From Rhizophagus irregularis (Eukaryota; Glomeromycota; Glomeromycetes; Glomerales; Glomeraceae), in the NCBI RefSeq assembly GCF_026210795.1, contig NC_089449.1, positions 1,302,001 to 1,366,000 on the forward strand: 64,000 nt of DNA. The letters are read 5' to 3'. The translations under genes were made by a program, and so were the position numbers. Below the pieces are notes generated by a model. It ran no database searches. It was not told where the DNA came from and saw nothing but the letters and a program-made list of their open reading frames with translations. Below, piece by piece: positions 32,278 to 42,962 of this stretch. Position 1 is the first letter of the stretch. Each line of letters opens with the position of its first letter.

Positions 32278-32853
32278 ATGCTAATTTCAACAATCCATAT
32301 GCAAGAATCAGACATACATAGAACAGTACTTAATTTACTAACTGGTCGATGGATCAGCCTGAATGGAAAGCTATTTCAGAAGTTGATTTGCAAAGGTTAC
32401 AGATATGCTAATAGACTTTCAGATTATTTAGAAGATATTGGAACTATATGTATCAGTGATTTTGAGCTGGATCCCTTAGCCGACTTCTACTATCCAGCCT
32501 TAATTCCGCCCTTATCTATCTTAGCAAGTAGATCAGATATTCATAAAAACTTCCCTATTACTGTGGACTCTGCTGTTGAGGGTGAGATGAGTTTATTTAC
32601 CCTCGAAAAAAATAAACGATCTTTGCTTCAAAACTTAATGGAAATGAATTACGGTAACCTATCTACATTGGTAGAGATAACTTGGGAGCGTGAGGAGACA
32701 AAAGCTTGGAGTAATTACATACTCGTGAAATTCCTTCATCATCCAAATTTGGTTCCTTCAAAGTATAGGCCAAATTCTTTATACAACGCATTCACCAAGA
32801 CTAGTGTTTTAGGGTCAGAACATATATTGGCTCTAGCGCGAGCATTATGCTAA
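32278..32853 (+). CDS. Hypothetical protein, intact frame
   Basis: A 191-codon open frame following the Cys-rich gene by 50 bases on the same strand. The sequence is mixed helix and strand with no recognised motif (DIHRTVLNLLTGRWISLNG, LDPLADFYYPALIPPLS, VEITWEREETKAWSNYIL). An internal ATG at 32302 (MQESDIHRTV) is the more natural start. It may be an element protein rather than cargo, as its composition is balanced and the frame is clean. No identity proposed. Confidence 0.5.
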   Translation: MLISTIHMQESDIHRTVLNLLTGRWISLNGKLFQKLICKGYRYANRLSDYLEDIGTICISDFELDPLADFYYPALIPPLSILASRSDIHKNFPITVDSAVEGEMSLFTLEKNKRSLLQNLMEMNYGNLSTLVEITWEREETKAWSNYILVKFLHHPNLVPSKYRPNSLYNAFTKTSVLGSEHILALARALC

Positions 32854-33024
32854 CGATTATGATATAATAAATTGTTTATAGCCCTGGAATGGCAGTTCCA
32901 TGACTATATATTTTTTCGCTTATCATATATCTGCAAAATTCAATTTTTTTTTATTAATATATAAATAAATACAAATGTTCGGGACTGTGTCCGTGATACA
33001 TGACATTTAGGCTATTATACATGA
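32854..33024. other. Convergent 3' flanks
   Basis: Short AT-rich gap between the plus-strand hypothetical gene and the minus-strand SAM gene. The TACATGATTATT stretch near 33019 is also found in the copy captured by the hAT element (about 14822). Confidence 0.4.
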
Positions 33025-34417
33025 TTATTTTTTTGAACGATATTCCTTTATCCTAGCCTTCTTCCTATCCGGTTTTTCGCCCACACACTCTAACCTATCT
33101 TTCAATAGCCCAACGACGACCTCCATACCCTGTTTCACATTTTTACATAAGTCTTTTTCTTCTTCCGATCCTTCCTTCAAGGCTGATTCAGTAAATCGGA
33201 TATTGAGGGGATCCTTGCTCGTGCTCGATATCCCATCCGAGGTAAAAAGAATAAAATACCATTCCAAGGCTGTTGTAACGATCCTGTAGATATAGTCGAA
33301 GTCTTCCCCAAACGCCTCACCTGATTTACGTTTCCTATTTTTTTTATTAATTTGTAGAGCGCTTTCACATTGAATCAAATTCTGAGCGAAACCCATGACC
33401 ACTTGATGTAGCTTCCCTTCCGTGATGCATAGAAGTTCCTCTAGGGCTTTGATTGCATAGTCAACCCGGCCAGTACTTTCTTCTCCAACGATTTCGACTC
33501 GAGTGCTGGGGCAAGTTTGCTCTTTATCTGTTATTCTTTTGATGATATAGAGCGAAGCGTAAAGAATGGCCGAAATATACTCGCAACACATGGCTTCGTT
33601 ACTATCGGCAAGTATGCTCACCATATTTCCCAACCTATGCTTTATTTCCTTTATACACTGAACCAATTCTTCATCATTGTCTTCGAATTTGTAGGTCGGC
33701 TAGAAGGTTGTATGGGGTTAGTGATTTGCATATGCCTTTAGCCTTTTGGCTAAATTCTAAGACTATATGGTGCTTAATAAACTTACCGGCAGAAATTGAC
33801 GAATGGTACCTATACCTAGGGTTGCTTGTCTAAACCTCTTCAAAATCCTACGATTAGTTTCGTCAAAATTTTACTATAGATTTATTATAGTTTTGGCAGA
33901 GTTTCGGCAGTTTCGGCATTTATAATAAGTTTTGGCAGTTTCGCCTTTCTCCAAAGTTTCGCCAGTTTTTTAATATAACTTTAATATAGTTTCAGCAGAA
34001 TTTTGCTTTTCGGCGAAACGCCATCTTGTCTAAACCCCTAGGTTTCGGTAAGCAACCTTACCTATACCATTGCCATCAATACCGTATTTCGTTAAAACTG
34101 CGGTAGGTCAAGAACGCACGCTTCTTTTTCTTTTTACACTCCTTAGCGAACTTTGCAAGGGTCACAGCAGGTCTTATTTTTAACCCACAATCTCTGAACT
34201 TCTGCTCGGTCATATTAAGGAAGGCACGGCCAGTAACCTTTTCATTGCGAATAATTTCCAAGTCATCGTCATCAAGCCCCAAGTCCTCCTCCTTACGCAA
34301 AAATTCGATAAGTTCAGCCGTCTTATATTTCTTAATTTCGTCCGCTAGCGAGACCATCTCATTATTACCAAAGGTAATGGTGGAAGCTGGAGTATAAGGT
34401 GTACTAGTTTCAGACAT
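33025..34417 (-). pseudogene. SAM-domain (CRN-like family) protein gene, interrupted by a MITE (cargo)
   Basis: ATG at 34417. Residues ~18-90 form a SAM-like helical domain (LADEIKKYKTAELIEFLRKEEDL ... VTGRAFLNMTEQKFRDCG), a likely protein-interaction module. A frameshift or small deletion near 34105 leads to TKYGIDGNGIG, where a 244-bp hAT MITE (33817-34060) is inserted. The C-terminal region runs from about 33790 through 33666 to 33025 with CIKEIKHRLGNMVSIL, VGEESTGRVDYAIKALEELL and FDYIYRIVTTALEWYFI, and a basic end. I recall this architecture as a large family in Rhizophagus. A decayed copy lies at 14780-16610 inside the hAT transposon. Confidence 0.7.
33817..34060. mobile_element. TAAGGTTGC-family hAT MITE, copy A (244 bp)
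   Basis: Inverted ends TAGGGTTGCTTG and TAAGGTTGCTTA, with exact 8-bp duplication CCTATACC (33809-33816 and 34061-34068). The paralogous SAM copy near 16260 shows the uninterrupted site. Same family as the elements at 40179, 49213 and 50808. Confidence 0.88.
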
Positions 34418-34687
34418 AGTGTTACGTTTTTATAGGGATATTTGGCTCGGTAAAAAAATAGTATTACGTCCGGAGGAAAATATAGTTTTTATTTCTAGTG
34501 GGAACGCAAGTGTTAATATAGGTTTTTATGTAGCACAGGTATTGCATCATCGCACGTGACCCTTTCTCATATACATTCGATAAGATAATACTTTATTTAT
34601 GAAATAAAAACGTTGCCGGTAGCTGGCCTACAATACATAAAAATGCGACTATATCGCTACATGATAATGAAATATAGATAAAAAAAT

Positions 34688-35340
34688 CTAACTACTGGGG
34701 GACCCTTTGGACTTTGGGACTGGGTATATGAGGATGAGACCCTCTTCAATATGATCAATATTAAAATGCTTCAAAATTATATCATCTTGTTTCAACTCTT
34801 TTCCCGGCCCTTTTGGGTTATCCACGTAAAGCTTAATCTCATCAGAAACCTGCTTATAAAGTGTTGCCATTTCTTTTTTAATAGTATGGCATCTTTGACC
34901 AATGTTTGCCAGGCTATTTTGATTATGAAGATTTCATCATCCGATTTGTCATGGACTTTAAACCTGAAGTCAATAATATTGGCCATTTTTTCGTTTCCTA
35001 AATACAAAGCCCATAGTGAGAAAAACTCGCTCCCATACATACATAATTTAGGGCATATACATACCTTATTTTGCGTTATTTTATGGGAATGTTTTTTGCG
35101 GAAAGTTGGCTGAACTTCCACATACTCTTACATGCTTTATATCTTGCTGGAAAAAAAGCGCCAAGCCAAAGTTAAGGAGATAAGAATAGTGATTAGCATT
35201 GTCGTATGTTGCCAAGAGCTCTATGAAAGCATATGTAAACGGAATCCTCTTACCTTTTCACATGTAGATCTACTGGAAAGACATAGCTGGTTTTACGCCT
35301 GGCGATCTCAAAATTGTGGGTCTTTCAGCCCTTCATAACA
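34688..35340 (-). pseudogene. Multi-exon hypothetical gene (cargo), paralogue near 59 kb
   Basis: Reading right to left: a segment ending ...ATGTGAAAAG, a GTAAGA...TTTTCCAG intron (about 35265-35150), and an exon starting CAAGATATAAAGCATG. A GTATGT donor follows, then an open stretch ANIIDFRFKVHDKSDDEIFIIKIAWQTLVKD joined after a frameshift near 34870 to ATLYKQVSDEIKLYVDNP ... LILIYPVPKSKG. Several stops occur in the first exon in all frames. A diverged copy with the same exon/intron landmarks is at about 58.94-59.66 kb on the plus strand, outside the Polinton. Product not recognised. Confidence 0.45.
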
Positions 35341-35622
35341 TATGCTTTTGACGTTAATATTTACTTTTAAAGCTTGTCCTGTGTTGCTTGTAAACATTCT
35401 TTCACATTTTCTCATGATTGTTTGGGGAAAAAATAGAGGTAGTAGTTAGCATGAATATATATATATGCGAAAATTAATATGCTTTAGCGCCTTAACGGCT
35501 GTCGCACAAGACCTGACTGATGATCCACTTATTTTTTGTCGCACAGGAGTGGCTCAGCAAATTCATTCGAGCTGAAGATCACTGCTCCGGACTATTGATC
35601 TAGCCAACCCTGGATCGGAATA

Positions 35623-36310
35623 TCACTGCAAATTATCTCGCATACTTAAATCTAAGAGGCGCTGAAGCCCCTGTGCTAAAATCTGTCTACTAAAAACGTT
35701 GTTCTGTACAAGATAATTTCTAACTGCTTCAATGAGATCGGGAGGTGATAAAGTTTCCTCAAAATTCTCTATGTGGATATTTGGATTTAGCTTATTTACA
35801 GCTCCTTTGCTAATTTTATAACACCCCCTTAAATTAAGATATTTTAAATTGGGACATGATCTAGCAATTTCTTCAATAGTTATATCAGTAATTTCACAAT
35901 AGCTAAGGTTGAGTTGTTGGAGCCTCAGGCAGAAGCAAATAACATTACAAATTATTATTTCAGAAAACCCTGTATGACCCGAAATATTTAGATATTCTAG
36001 TTTGTGGCATGAATTTGCGATTGCAGATAAACCTATATCGCTTTCTGATTTAAATCCGTGTAAAGCAGATATATTAAGATACTCCAAATTTGGGTATGAT
36101 TTCGCTATTAGCTTTAGAGTTTTACCAATACGGTCATCTGTACTTCCTTCAAAATCTAAATGAATTATATTTGGGAATGTGTGTACAATGCCTTTGATTT
36201 TTTTATTTGAAAGTGGATAGTAGTGTGATATTTTAAGATGAGTTAGTTTCGAGCTATAAACTGGTTTTCTTCCTCCTCCAGGTACTATTTTTAAAAACTT
36301 TCCAATCGAA
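35623..36310 (-). pseudogene. AMN1-type leucine-rich-repeat protein, N-terminally truncated (cargo)
   Basis: Open frame from about 36310 to 35623. Successive LRRs of the F-box/AMN1 cysteine-containing kind are visible: [78 protein letters not shown] and [16 protein letters not shown]. The end ([17 protein letters not shown]) is helical. Such repeats usually recognise substrates of ubiquitin ligases; together with the RING gene, a ubiquitin theme is possible but not shown. A TAA at about 36313 ends the frame upstream and no F-box is visible, so the 5' part is missing. Confidence 0.65.
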
Positions 36311-36544
36311 TTTTATCATTTACTTTATTCCCCTTTAGCTCAATACGCCTCCATAGAATAGGAGCACCGCATCTGTACCACAATCAGAATACAAATAGAG
36401 CGGGATATAGTGACTTATCTATTGCTAAGAAATATAGAATTCGCTCTAATAGTTCCGGTAAATTAAAAATGCTTGAATGCGCCATAAATATTCTATTTTA
36501 TATGTTGTATCTTTAAACAAAAAATAAAATTACGCGATCACTGC

Positions 36545-36732
36545 TCCGGGCTGGCTGGCTTAGAAGAACAATCATCTTTTTGCACAAACTCTAGCTCTCG
36601 TGCCAATCTATCCAATGTTAATTTAAGACCAATTATATAGACTTCTTGTTAAAATTCAGGTGCAACCCCTGCTAGAAACACCTTTTTAATATTTTTATTC
36701 GCATCTTCTATAATATCATCTAAACTTTCCAT
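36545..36732 (-). pseudogene. Small helical protein with in-frame TAA
   Basis: MESLDDIIEDANKNIKKVFLAGVAPEF, then TAA near 36650 where Gln would fit, and continuing QEVYIIGLKLTLDRLARELEFVQKDD to about 36545. It is short and charged, on the same strand as the next two small genes. They may be parts of one decayed gene set between the LRR gene and the polymerase. Unrecognised. Confidence 0.35.
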
Positions 36733-36958
36733 ATTGTGTAATTTGCTAGTAAACCCCATACTTTGTTATAGGAGCCTATATCCTTAATTAAAAAAATAAT
36801 ATTAATGTATGCATAGTGACTTTCCTACCCACTTGCTTGCTCATATGCCAGAAAAAATATATAACATTTCATCATCTGATCTTTTGCGATTCTTCTCTTG
36901 TTCACTGTTCTAGACTATGTTACAGTATATGAATTAAAATAACATCAGGCACATTCTC

Positions 36959-37507
36959 TTATATAGGATCATCCTCTACAAAATACAGCGTTTCATCATC
37001 ATAATAAAGGATCTTGTTTATAAATTGTTTCATTCCAAATCCAAAAGGTCTATTATATTCTTTTGAAGCAAATCCTCCGCATATATCTTTTTTAATGAAA
37101 CCTAAAAATTCTGATTCTTCCCATTTATCTACATCCCACCATGGGACAACATTTTTAGCTATCTGCCGAATATTATATTTGACTATTTCTTTTTCCTGTC
37201 CTTCGAGCATTCCATTATGAAGCATATATCTTTCGATCTCTACCTGTTTTTTAGCTATTTCGGTTTCCCTTTCAATAAATTCCTCTGATACTACATCCCA
37301 ATTAAAGAGATATTCCAGTTTCTCTTCTTCATGTCCCAATTTATAGTATTCTAGTACTTGTATCTTCCATCTTTGTCGAAACTCATGCTGGATTTCTTTA
37401 TACTAAGTACTATTTATCCAGCAGAGCTTATCAAGAACCTCTAATGGAAGCTTTTGAATGATTATAGCAATTGTATCTGCTTTTTCGAGCGGGTTGTATG
37501 AATGCAT
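36959..37507 (-). pseudogene. Hypothetical element protein with one in-frame TAG
   Basis: ATG at 37507 (MHSYNPLEKADTIAIIIQKLPLE). A TAG lies near 37404, after CWINST, and the same frame then runs to 36959. Features are a helical charged region (FIERETEIAKKQVEIERYML), PWWDVDKWEESEFLGFIKKD and an acidic C-terminus (YFVEDDPI). It reads as a real protein of ~182 residues. No family known. The strand and position beside the polymerase suggest a Polinton gene. Confidence 0.45.
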
Positions 37508-37624
37508 TGTATATCAAACGTAATAATTTACTTAACTAATGTTTTTTATTTCAATTGCTAATTTTCATCTACATTATTCTCTAGACGAAAAAATATCTTT
37601 ATATAAAAGCTTTGCCAAAGACAA

Positions 37625-37972
37625 CTAGATTGCCATTGCTTTGAACATCTGCTCTATTTCGTCATCTGATTTTTCACGATTCTTCTCCCTAGCTATTAGA
37701 TAATAAAGCTCATATAATACCTCTAAACTGCTATATAGATCATTATCTTCATACCTTTTGCGATAATTTTCTAGCCTTTCAGTATATGCTTCTTCCTTAG
37801 GGAACATTTTTACTGCAAGTATCTTAATATAGTTGTTCGGATCTTTTTCAGCTCGCAGTTTCTTTAGATAGTCTCCATAATTTTTCGCAAGATTATCATA
37901 TTTTCTGCCCTTTCACAAAGCAGTTTTTATGACTTTGACTTGCACAAGTTCTATATCTTTATGATCTACCAT
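37625..37972 (-). pseudogene. Hypothetical helical protein with one in-frame TGA
   Basis: ATG at 37972 (MVDHKDIELVQVKVIKTAL), then TGA at 37915-37917. The frame continues KGRKYDNLAKNYGDYLKKLRAEKDPNNYIKILAVKMFPKEEAYTERL to the stop at 37625, about 115 codons. It ends in a charged helix (KNREKSDDEIEQMFKAMAI). A motif similar to this C-terminus (SDDEIEQ/SSDLLRF) may be echoed in the gap at 36.87 kb. Unrecognised; probably an element gene next to the polymerase. Confidence 0.45.
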
Positions 37973-38744
37973 TTTTGTATGTTTCTAATATAGCAATAGA
38001 AAAACTTTAATTAGTAAAATTATATTCTTTGATAATTTTCATCCGGAAAAAAATATTTGTTATAAATCTACATTTCTTATTTCAAAGTCAACTTTCATAG
38101 GCCCTTTCTTCTGCTTCCTCAGGAGATATTCCAGATGCTACCAGGTGTTTGTATAATCCAATTCGCCAATGTCCATAGACCATAGGGGAGAGTTCGAATT
38201 CCATCAAGTAAGATCCAGCGCTTGTTATCATATGGATTCAGCCATATCTTATTTACCCTCTCCAGATATATTTGATGATCATAACTTCGGAGGCCATACA
38301 TATCATGCCGGGTTAGTTTTTGTTCCTAAGACATTCTAGGAACTTATCATGTCGAAGTTCCCTCTTAACCACGCATTTCTTAACACCCTTAGCCTTCTGG
38401 ATGCCATGCTTCTTTTTAGGGTCTTCTGAATCGAGATCATTGGGAGTTTTAGGATCATGACCTGCTGGAAGAACTGAATACATTTTTGGCTTTAAGTATA
38501 CTGATTCGTCTATTGGATTCCCTTTTGTCTCATCCTTCATTAGAAACAAGTCTCCTGAATAGTTAAAATCGAAAATATCTGGTCTTTCTGCTCGATCTTT
38601 ATATATGTCTTCAGTTTCTATCCACATTATGAGCGAGTCTGTATCTGTATAAAGTAGACGGGTCTTATCTCCATAGCGAGGCTTTATGTAACCGTACCAA
38701 AAGTTGAACATCATAGCCTTGCTAATGTCGAGAATTGCCTGCCC

Positions 38745-39041
38745 AGGACCCCGGATATCTCCAAAACAGGTCATAAGTCACACTTTCGGCAGATTGGCCC
38801 ATTTTACAGGAGCTCAAAAAATCGTTTTTTGTAAATATCTCGGCATCCAGATGTCCAATTTTGATGAACTTTTTTTTAAATTGTAGAGCTAAATGAGGGC
38901 TACAAAATAAAAAAAAGTTCATTAAAATTGAATTACTGGATGCTGAGATATTTACAAAAAACGATTTTTTGAGTTTCAGCAAAAAGGTGTGTTTTTGGCC
39001 AAAAGTCCATTATGACCTTTATATTAGATATCCGGGGTCCT
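38745..39041. mobile_element. 297-bp foldback MITE in the polymerase gene
   Basis: Inverted ends AGGACCCCGGATATCT, an exact 8-bp duplication GCCTGCCC (38737-38744 and 39042-39049), and a largely palindromic interior (AAAAAATCGTTTTTTGTAAA and its complement). Removing it with one duplication restores the polymerase frame around GQAILDIS. A second, left-truncated copy is at about 50345-50620. Confidence 0.88.
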
Positions 39042-40178
39042 GCCTGCCCTATATAGATTGGTTTGTTTAGAGTTACTGTACTTTTTAATATATGGACTGC
39101 TGTAATTCTCCTTTCGAATGCTTTAAAGCCTACATATAATGGTGAACTTGCTAGGCGCCTGATTTTTTATCCTCTTCTATTCAGAGTAATTCTACTCTCA
39201 TATGTTTACGAACATTTTTCATTTGTTTGCCAAAGACTGCATTGTTCTTTAGCTTATAATACATGACCCCAAACTCGTCCCATTAGCTTTAGCAATTTTA
39301 CGCTTGCGAATGTTTTCCTCAATATATTCTTTCATCCAGGGGGATTGCTTAAACTTGAGTGTGCTGTGGATCTTTGTGACCTTTAGCCCTTGTCTCATAT
39401 ATAGCTGGAGTGCACGATAATAGACCACGTAGTTCTTTTTGGGATAAAGGGGTTAGACGAGCTTTTCTCCTGTTACATATTTGCCACCTCCTACTTCCTT
39501 GTCTTGTACTAATTTTGCGTTGTATGGACTTAACCAGTTTTCAGGTACTATTTGCTTTTCTGGCGCTAATGGATAATCTGCAAAGTAATCGTGCAAGTGC
39601 ACTGGAACTTCTAGATCAACTTCAAGTGTATAACCTATATCTGCATCAGGTGCGATGCTTTGGATATCTGGTACTTCCTTCAGGTCCACCTTACCTAAGA
39701 TTTCTGTAGGCATGTATTGGGTCATCGCGCCTGAGTATAAGGCATTCATATCCTCATACATGATCCAGGGATTCGGCTTGCTGGACTCATAGTCTAGACA
39801 TTGTGGATTATTTGCTTTGGCATATCAATGACTTGACATTGTCATACCTCCACGAATGCCTTTTTCTACCGTTAGATATTCATCCATATTTGTCATAAGT
39901 TTGAGTTCTGCTCCACTACTTTTGTAAAGAGAATCATTAAACATTCCAGGTGCTGAGATGTAGTGGGAAGGGTCTAAGCCATCATCTTGCAGACACATGA
40001 TGGTATAGTTCATAAATACATCAGCTAGTAAGAGTACGTCTGTCTCAAGATATAAGTCATGATATTTTCCAAAATTCTTCATTTCAAATTCCTGCCATAC
40101 CTTTTGAGCATGTTCATAATCCTCTTTACTAATATTTTTCTGGCTAAGAAGCGAATAAAAACCCTTTCTAGGTGGGAG

Positions 40179-40422
40179 TAAGGTTGCTTGCCGAAACCTA
40201 GGGGTTTAGGCAAGATGGCGTTTCACCGAAAAGCGAAATTCTGCCGAAACTATATTAAAGTTATATTAAAAAACTGGCGAAACTTTGGAGAAAGGCAAAA
40301 CTGCCAAAACTTATTATAAATGCCGAAACTGCCAAAACTCTGCCGAAACTATAATAAATCTATAGTAAAATTTTAACGAAACTAATCGTAGGATTTTGAA
40401 GAGGTTTAGACAAGCAACCTTA
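40179..40422. mobile_element. TAAGGTTGC-family hAT MITE, copy B (244 bp)
   Basis: Ends TAAGGTTGCTTG on both sides (inverted), with exact duplication GGTGGGAG (40171-40178 and 40423-40430). Inserted in the polymerase gene. Confidence 0.9.
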
Positions 40423-41402
40423 GGTGGGAGGCTTGTTTTGTCGAATTTTTCCCATGCATTTGTCCAGTCATATGGGAAAACGCCCTTTCAAAAAAGAAGC
40501 TTAATCTTATCTATTGAGTAGCCTTTCTCTGTGAAATGCTTAACATTTAGGGGGAACTTTTCTGGGTTTTCTTCTAGACATGCTACTAAGTTATCTAAAC
40601 CCATTGCCATATGCTGAAAACTATCTAGAAATCGGAGTTGACCTAAATCCATGGCCTTATACTTTCCAATATTTTCTGGAATACAATTTAGCTTATCAGC
40701 CGTGAACTTGCTCAAGCGGATGGGAATCATACCCACGGAAATTATGGCAGATGAGAGGCACTTTCGTCTCAAAAGATCCTATCTGCAACTTTTTATTGCA
40801 GGCATTATGAGCTGGACCTCAAAACTTACCACTTATATGGTCATGGTCTTTTACTTTTTGATTGATCCCACTTAAAGCTTTGCTATATTCCTTCTGTGCC
40901 TCTTTCTTTTTAGAATGTTCTTTTTCCATACATGTTTCCCATTCTTTAATTTCTAATAAATTATGCTTTGTTTCTTTGAGCTTTTGTACCACCTCTGGTG
41001 CTGGTTTTAAAAAAGGTCCCTTGCAAATCCAGCATTCTGTCGCTTCATTGTACGTTTTCAGATCTCCTGGTGCCATTATCATTTCAGCCGGTGCGGATAA
41101 GTCCTCCTGTATGTTTACCTGCTCCTCCTCGATTTTTGTAACAAATCTTTCAAGTACATCTGGACCTCTGTATAAATCATGACTCATAATCTTATAGTTA
41201 AGTGAACTATCCATACGAACAACTACATAACAATAGCCACATGGCTTGTGCATCTGTAATCTTTCGGTATGGGTTAACTTCGCCTTCTCTTTGGGGGCTA
41301 ACTTTTCGGTTAACATTTCTAGATCCCAGAAAATGCGATATGGATTTGGTTGCATATATTTATGATTATAGAAAGCTTTGACACTCCTATTCTTCACCGG
41401 CA

Positions 41403-42104
41403 TTTGCGGGCGCTGAGGGGCATTATTTAGACCCTTGCATTTTGGTAAATGTTCATTGTATCTTATCTCTGAAGAGTATACATGAAGACAATAACGGTAG
41501 AGGTATTTTCGCCCTTTATGTTTGCTATGATTGTATACTAGCTTATGTAAATCTTTGATAATACAGTAATGGCTTCTATCATCTTCTGTAATTACTAGAA
41601 GATTTATTTGCTTGTATTCATCTCCTCTTCTTTCTGTAACATAGCGAAAGTTAAGACATTTGTTTTGGTTGTGCCATTTATAGACACATAGACTGATTTC
41701 AGGATTATTTTCTTCGAACTTCTTATAAACTGGTGTTGAGACTGGCACTGGAATTTGCGGGCGCTGAAGGGCATTATTTAGACCCTTGCATTTTGGTAAA
41801 TATTCATTGTATCTTATCTCTGAAGAGTATACATGAAGACAATAACGGCAGAAGTATTTTCGCCCTTTATGTTTGCTATGATTGTATACTAGCTTATGTA
41901 AATCTTTGATAATACAGTAATGGCTTCTATCATCTTCTGTAATTACTAGAAGATTTATTTGCTTGTATTCATCTTTTCTTCTTTCTGTAACATAGCGAAA
42001 GTTAAGACATTTGTTTTGGTTGTGCCATTTATAGACACATAGACTGATTTCAGGATTATTTTCTTCGAACTTCTTATAAACTGGTGTTGAGACCGGCACT
42101 GGAA
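41403..42104 (-). repeat. In-frame tandem duplication of 351 bp within the polymerase gene
   Basis: Two adjacent 117-codon copies, each starting at IPVPVSTPVYKKFEENN and ending near KGLNNA. They differ at only a few residues (KDEY/GDEY, FCRYC/LYRYC, EYLP/EHLP). The frame is kept. The upstream copy keeps the CRYC cysteine pair and the downstream copy has lost one Cys. Confidence 0.88.
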
Positions 42105-42589
42105 TTAGAATGTCTTCCATATTAAGTTCCTCCATGAAATCTCCATATAGCCGATGCAGATTTCTTTCTGGATGAACTTTAACTGGATGCAAAGCTCCTA
42201 GGACACACCATCCAAAGTACCAGTCATCATTATTTTGAATATTAATAATTCTGTTATTACATTTTGGTATAGTTTCAGGTAAAGGTATATGGGCAGTAAA
42301 ACCAATCAGATTGAAATCAGATATCTCTATACTAAATTCTTCTATATATTCTGGGTAAGCATCAGACATTTAGTATATTAGTTAGCTCTAACCGTCACAC
42401 TATTACTTGCTTATATAATTTTTTCTTTAATTATTTATTTCCTATGTACCTATTACTTTTCGATCATAGAAACCCTACCAAAGATAAGTATTTACAAGCT
42501 TTCCAAGCAGTTCTAGCTATCGCAAAACTGAAGCATTAACTAATTGTTAATTAATCTTTTCGTATCTAGTAATAAAAAGTAGGATGATC

Positions 42590-42962
42590 GCGAATATTCT
42601 TGCCCATTTCTTTGCAATACTGAAAAGGCTTGTGGAAATCCTTGCATTCGTCCTGAAGGATGCCGATTTCATTGGAAAGCTAAGAAACGAGTACCATGCT
42701 CTGATTGTGGTAAGCCTACAGCTTCTGCTTGTGGCCGATGCCCAGATAATGTTAGAGGCTACTATGTTATCCAATACTATATTAGACTTCGATTAGAGTT
42801 ACTAGAAAAACTTCGATCAGAGATGCGAGAAAAAACTTTGAGGAAATAATGGTTAGACATAGAGATGCACTTGCAAAGCTTAATATTTCTCTTTGTAAGG
42901 AATGCCTCCTTCCGATAAAACTAGAAGAGGGAGTATATTGTGATAGTTACTGGCCAGAATAG
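42590..42962 (+). pseudogene. Cys-rich zinc-binding-type protein beside the right terminal repeat
   Basis: A plus-strand frame too broken to appear as one long ORF. It contains SCPFLCNTEKACGNPCIRP, EGCRFHWKAKKRVPCSDCGK and ASACGRCPDNVRGYYV, with at least eight cysteines in CxxC-like pairs. A charged helix follows. A one-base slip near 42836 leads to EIMVRHRDALAKLN, ISLCKECLLPIKLEEG, and the TAG at 42960. No ATG is visible upstream of the Cys region, so a 5' exon is likely; TAG|GATGAT at 42574 could be the acceptor. A diverged copy is at about 51350-51675, where the second half is in one frame. Divergent from the polymerase; perhaps DNA-binding. Confidence 0.55.

Larger units (their letters stand above)
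38098..42369 (-). pseudogene. Polinton family-B (protein-primed type) DNA polymerase
   Basis: ATG at 42369. In order: the N-terminal Polinton segment (RIINIQNNDDWYFGWCVLGAL, 42.2 kb); a 117-codon segment present twice in tandem (41.4-42.1 kb); a zinc-like KVKDHDHISGKF block ending in TGA at 40819; HNFRGYDSH-type exonuclease sequence; YHDLYLETDVLLLADVF and SAPGMFNDSLYKS (40.0 kb); a TGA near 39826; MYEDMNALYSGAM (39.75 kb); and GQAILDISKAMMFNFWYGYI with the catalytic YTDTDSL (38.65 kb). It decays after about 38300 into two frames. It would replicate the linear element. Interrupted by MITEs at 38745-39041 and 40179-40422, at least two TGAs and frameshifts, so inactive. Confidence 0.88.

Noticed and set aside
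38722-38982. ORF across the 297-bp MITE in the polymerase gene
   Set aside because: It is translation of the foldback repeat; a similar frame appears at 50441-50644 because that is another copy of the same repeat.
16909-40821. Alternative genetic code with TGA as a sense codon
   Set aside because: The intact genes (integrase, IQ protein, knottin-like gene) use ordinary stops. TAA and TAG interruptions and frameshifts also occur, and the contexts fit CpG or TGG decay.
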